From positions 1 to 32,117 of the IMG/VR virus record IMGVR_UViG_3300034356_001283: a DNA stretch of 32,117 bases. One strand, given 5' to 3'. The notes under the pieces were generated by a model. It was not told the origin of the DNA. It did no database searches and saw only the letters and a program-made list of their open reading frames with translations. The DNA comes from a virus. The translations under genes were made by a program, and so were the position numbers. Of the stretch, positions 29,745 through 32,117 are shown piece by piece (the stretch's first letter is position 1; every line of letters starts with the position of its first letter).

Positions 29745-31025
29745 TTAAAATCCAGCATCATTACCTAGTGCAATGGCTATCCCATAACTAAAAACGTCTA
29801 AAAGGTCATCTGCCCGCTTATAAGCATCTTTATCACCAGGTCTAAATGATAGCACTTGTGATAATAAATGATTCCGTGATACGCCTTTAAAAGTAACTTG
29901 TCGGTTATAAGCTTGCTCTGTTAACTTTACCATTCCACGATATACATAACCGGATACAGATAACGCCCGTTCATCTTTTCCTACGCTTGTTAGCTTGGAG
30001 TCGATAGCAGTAGCATCCCAGCCGCGCCTAAGAGCTTGCTGCAATAAAATCATACCAGAGGCTTTATCTTCGATAAAAACGCCAGCACTGCCCATTCTAG
30101 CCTTATATTGTATTGATAGTGCTTCTAGGTTTTCATATACAGTTGGCAGCCATGTTTCAAGTAATGCGCCATCAATTTGTATAATGTCATAATCTAGTAT
30201 TAATAATGGCGTTCCATAATGTTTATTAATTGCACAATATAAAACAGCCGTTCCGTCGTGTTGACTACCAGATTTTACTGCACTATCAACGACAGCGAAT
30301 ACTGTATAAGTTGGAATATCATCGTATATATAACCATTCCCATTGACTAAAAGGTTTTCAAGGTTAAAAAAACATTCGCCCGACCAGTCTACGAACTCTG
30401 CCAGGTATTCTTGCCTGTATACGGCCGGATGGTTTTCAGCCTCGAGTTTGATTAACTCTGATTCTGGCAAGTATGGGTTTGTTGCGCTTGGTGCATGGAA
30501 TTCTGTAAAGCCTAGACTTTTATCAGTACAAATGCGATAAAACCAGTTAGCCTCATTAATGCCGTCGGGTGTGGAAAACACCCACGCGCTACCTTTCATA
30601 TCTAACAATGTCGGTTTTATGGCGCGTTCCCAAATATCCGCCATTGTATTATCTTTAGCAAATGCCGCTTCATCAATAAAAACATGATTGTACTTTCTTG
30701 AACGGCCTGCACGCTCATTTTCTAAGCTCCAAAAGTCTATTCTGCCACCCGTTTCTGTTCGTATAACCCCCTCGGTTTTACTAGCGTTCTTTACTATAGG
30801 CGATAGCATATCCAGTAATTCGTTATAAACCTCCCGCAATATTCTATAATCAGGCGCAAAAATACCGATGTTTAAACCTTTTGCTGAATAGTTTCCAGCG
30901 AGTATTTTGAGCAAATCGGTTTTGCCCCATCGCCTTCCGCAGCGTAAGACTGTAAACCTTGAGCGGTTATTATAAGCGGCTAATTGTCCATCGTGGAACG
31001 TGGGTAGATAAAGCTCTTTTGACAT
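29745..31025 (-). CDS. terL: terminase large subunit
   Basis: A 426-residue packaging ATPase-nuclease. Walker A is CGRRWGKT (29-36), Walker B 'HVFIDEAAF' (114-122, D118-E119), and the coupling motif S-T-P (151-153). The RNase-H-like nuclease domain starts with 'TVFAVVDSAV' (D247), continues with 'GVFIEDKASGMILLQQA' and ends with 'RADDLLDVFSYG' (D-rich motif). All expected acidic residues are present. It follows the small subunit after a 113-base gap that contains a hairpin over the ribosome site. Family assignment is certain; packaging type (cos or headful) is not. Confidence 0.95.
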   Translation of the reverse strand: MSKELYLPTFHDGQLAAYNNRSRFTVLRCGRRWGKTDLLKILAGNYSAKGLNIGIFAPDYRILREVYNELLDMLSPIVKNASKTEGVIRTETGGRIDFWSLENERAGRSRKYNHVFIDEAAFAKDNTMADIWERAIKPTLLDMKGSAWVFSTPDGINEANWFYRICTDKSLGFTEFHAPSATNPYLPESELIKLEAENHPAVYRQEYLAEFVDWSGECFFNLENLLVNGNGYIYDDIPTYTVFAVVDSAVKSGSQHDGTAVLYCAINKHYGTPLLILDYDIIQIDGALLETWLPTVYENLEALSIQYKARMGSAGVFIEDKASGMILLQQALRRGWDATAIDSKLTSVGKDERALSVSGYVYRGMVKLTEQAYNRQVTFKGVSRNHLLSQVLSFRPGDKDAYKRADDLLDVFSYGIAIALGNDAGF

Positions 31026-31036
31026 TAGGAAGTTAT

Positions 31037-31056
31037 CCTATCAATAGAATGATAGG
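31037..31056 (-). promoter_or_regulatory. hairpin overlapping the terL ribosome binding site
   Basis: CCTATCA (31037-31043) and TGATAGG (31050-31056) form a perfect 7-bp stem with a 6-base loop. On the minus strand the 3' arm ends in TAGG and reads on into ATAAC, so AGGA, the likely ribosome site for ATG 31025, lies partly in the stem. This can lower translation of terL relative to terS. Confidence 0.45.
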
Positions 31057-31101
31057 CTACAACTTGCGGTTTTACTGTAATGTTAAGGTTTAAGATAAAA
31101 A

Positions 31102-31123
31102 TATACCGTCATTTATACCGTCA
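31102..31123. repeat. two direct repeats between terS and terL
   Basis: The word TATACCGTCA occurs at 31102-31111 and again at 31114-31123, with a 12-bp period. On the minus strand it reads TGACGGTATA. It follows the terS stop codon (31139) in reading direction. It may be a binding site for terminase or a regulator. Confidence 0.5.
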
Positions 31124-31138
31124 AAAATGCAATGTAAC

Positions 31139-31555
31139 CTAATCAGGCAAACCGCCAATAATAGTCAAAACGTTATCCTGGCTATCATCGTGCAATAGTT
31201 CTTTACGGGTTTTTTCAAGCGAATTGATACGGCCTAGAAACAAATCTATTGTTTTAGGAAAGTCTTTCAAGCTATCAGGATCATTTGTCTGCGCTTTTAA
31301 TGCTCTTGCAAGCTGTATCCTGGCAATTGATAGCTCGCTATCGAGCTTGCCCAACAAGCTAACCGAAGTTTGTTCGAGCTGCTTATCTTCATCACTTAAA
31401 AATTTACTATACACAGCACCCTCTTTTTTACCGTAAGTATTATTATCTGGAACGTTTTCTCTTTTTCCATTGTGCATCCTACACTTAGTTTTAGTCTTTA
31501 TTGCATGGGCGTTACATTGTTCTTTTGTACGCTTGCTTTTGGCTGTGCATTGCAT
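31139..31555 (-). CDS. terminase small subunit-like protein
   Basis: A 138-residue protein placed directly before the large terminase. Its N-terminus has a zinc-binding-like pattern C3, C14, C25, H28 ('CTAKSKRTKEQCNAHAIKTKTKCRMHNGK'), like the 'C.....G..C......G.C..HGG' motif found in many phage terminase-associated proteins. The remainder is helical ('LEQTSVSLLGKLDSELSIARIQLARALKA', 'TIDLFLGRINSLEKTRKELL') and would oligomerise. The role in DNA recognition is inferred from position. It starts at ATG 31555 without a clear ribosome site. Confidence 0.75.
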   Translation of the reverse strand: MQCTAKSKRTKEQCNAHAIKTKTKCRMHNGKRENVPDNNTYGKKEGAVYSKFLSDEDKQLEQTSVSLLGKLDSELSIARIQLARALKAQTNDPDSLKDFPKTIDLFLGRINSLEKTRKELLHDDSQDNVLTIIGGLPD

Positions 31556-31576
31556 GGGTAGTTTTTTTATAATTGC

Positions 31577-31594
31577 CTCGCCAGCGCGCGTGAG
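31577..31594. other. GC-rich semi-palindrome in the terS leader
   Basis: CTCGCCAGCGCGCGTGAG is a short GC-rich block with a 5-bp outer inverted repeat (one G-T pair) in an otherwise very AT-rich leader, 22 bases before terS. Such contrast, beside terS, is seen at cos or pac sites, or operators. Nothing further can be shown. Confidence 0.35.
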
Positions 31595-31637
31595 TGCTGA
31601 TTTTTAGCTATTAATTTAAAGGTTTAAAGTTAATTAG

Positions 31638-31666
31638 AATATACCATCAATATATTTATTTTACAA
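31638..31666 (-). promoter_or_regulatory. predicted promoter for the late (terS) operon
   Basis: On the minus strand TTGTAA (31666-31661) and TATATT (31643-31638) are separated by 17 bp; they match the sigma-70 consensus at 4 of 6 and 5 of 6 positions. The region lies 83 bases upstream of terS in a 184-base space between divergent genes. Confidence 0.5.
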
Positions 31667-31694
31667 AATATCATCATTTTAATTAATAAACCTG

Positions 31695-31700
31695 TATAAT
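31695..31700 (+). promoter_or_regulatory. -10 element for the small plus-strand genes
   Basis: A perfect TATAAT box preceded by TG, 40 bases before ATG 31740. No good -35 lies 16-18 bases upstream. This suggests a promoter that fires rightward, divergent to the terS promoter. Confidence 0.4.
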
Positions 31701-31739
31701 TTAATTTCACTATCAACTTAACTATATAAAAGAGACTTT

Positions 31740-31892
31740 ATGAAAACATTAATTTTAATTTTAACTATATCAATAATATCAATAATCTTAACCTTTATCA
31801 TTATGTCATTACCTCAAATGGTAGTTATTAACGGTATGCTTTTAATACTTGCAATTATATCTTTTTTACCTTTATTTTTATTAAGAGCTTAA
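31740..31892 (+). CDS. 50-residue membrane protein
   Basis: A frame of 50 codons from ATG 31740 preceded by AGAG. The protein has two hydrophobic segments, about 3-22 ('LILILTISIISIILTFII') and 28-47 ('VVINGMLLILAIISFLPLFL'), joined by 'MSLPQM', and ends 'LRA'. It is almost only hydrophobic, so probably a double-helix inner-membrane protein. No family recognised; could be a small holin-like or accessory protein. Base composition is extremely AT-rich, so chance coding cannot be excluded, but the promoter and order of frames support it. Confidence 0.5.
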   Translation: MKTLILILTISIISIILTFIIMSLPQMVVINGMLLILAIISFLPLFLLRA

Positions 31893-31896
31893 AACT

Positions 31897-32010
31897 ATGA
31901 ACGACCTACTTAATACAAGCTACAAAATTTATATCCTATCCGGTATTGCATCAATTGTTTTTATTGGCGGTATTCGGATAATTTGCATAATTTTATCTAA
32001 CATTAATTAA
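31897..32010 (+). CDS. 37-residue membrane protein
   Basis: ATG 31897 follows the previous stop after 4 bases. The protein starts 'MNDLLNTSYK' and has one hydrophobic helix at 11-34 ('IYILSGIASIVFIGGI', then 'IICIILS'). It is a likely single-span membrane peptide. No ribosome binding site is strong; it may be coupled to the preceding frame. Function unknown. Confidence 0.42.
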   Translation: MNDLLNTSYKIYILSGIASIVFIGGIRIICIILSNIN

Positions 32011-32024
32011 ACGAGATTAAGATC

Positions 32025-32117
32025 ATGAAAAATTGCAATATAGAAAAAGAACAACAACATATTTTAACTATTAACAACGCTTTTTTTGCTTTCAGCAATA
32101 AGCAATTTAATTCTTGC
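32025..32117 (+). CDS. 5' end of an unidentified gene (cut by window edge)
   Basis: Thirty-one codons are visible from ATG 32025 to the window edge: a polar, glutamine-rich start and 'NNAFFAFSNKQFNSC'. The 'FFAFS..QF' phrase occurs in small phage proteins of unknown function. Product and length cannot be judged from this part. Confidence 0.5.
   Translation, partial: MKNCNIEKEQQHILTINNAFFAFSNKQFNSC

Noticed and set aside
1-32117. Search for tRNA genes, integrase, att sites or toxin-antitoxin pairs
   Set aside because: I saw no tRNA-like cloverleaf with TTCRA box, no tyrosine or serine recombinase motif, and no two-gene toxin-antitoxin layout; the window alone does not show whether the phage is temperate.

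Overview
The window is a 32 kb piece of an AT-rich tailed-phage genome (a free phage or a prophage) with a contractile tail, that is, a myovirus. It carries a complete head-to-baseplate late region, a holin/endolysin/spanin lysis set and tail fibres. There is no rRNA or tRNA gene, no integrase and no bacterial metabolic gene. The Rz/Rz1 spanin pair implies a Gram-negative host. Head and tail families (DUF1073 portal, DUF2213 protease, DUF2184 major capsid protein, DUF3383 sheath, DUF2612 baseplate protein) occur together in small proteobacterial myoviruses such as the Acinetobacter AP22 type. That affinity is recalled family knowledge, not a search result, and I cannot name the host.

Layout. 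(1) 1-5286, plus strand: a tightly overlapped train of small genes. It holds a VRR-NUC nuclease, small exported proteins, DNA-binding proteins, a degenerate second VRR-NUC-like protein, an HNH-AP2 homing endonuclease, three tandem paralogues of the 'EPVAW...PLYTAPPTR' phage family, coiled-coil proteins and a 41-residue membrane protein. (2) 5287-7011, minus strand: the lysis region (GH24 endolysin, XhlA-like membrane protein, Rz with Rz1 embedded in another frame, a two-helix putative holin) plus small genes behind an intrinsic terminator. A perfect hairpin at 5292-5313 lies where the two transcription units converge. (3) 7027-18257, minus strand: tail-fibre assembly protein, glycine-rich adhesin, fibres, baseplate, spike, hub and a tape measure with a 36-bp minisatellite. 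(4) 18257-23333, minus strand: tail assembly chaperone in two overlapping frames, tube, sheath, and neck or connector genes. (5) 23422-31555, minus strand: GIY-YIG homing endonuclease, major capsid, cement protein, protease-scaffold, head morphogenesis, portal, large and small terminase. (6) 31556-32117: a divergent promoter region and three small plus-strand genes, the last cut by the window edge.

The late genes are read as one right-to-left block that follows the assembly order: packaging, head, neck, tail, baseplate, fibres, lysis. Most neighbours overlap by 1-4 bases (ATGA or TAATG), which implies translational coupling. A shared extended -10-like element upstream of portal and of the GIY-YIG gene, and hairpins at 6989-7011 and 23369-23392, suggest internal transcription start and stop or processing points.

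The least ordinary features are the tandem paralogue array with near-identical DNA blocks (3.2-4.4 kb), the nested duplication plus minisatellite in the tape measure, the chaperone frameshift without a textbook slippery site, a 39-residue protein made of two copies of one 20-residue motif, and a nuclease-fold protein that has lost its catalytic residues. I did not find a convincing new defence or mobile system. Function assignments for the small early genes are mostly open.
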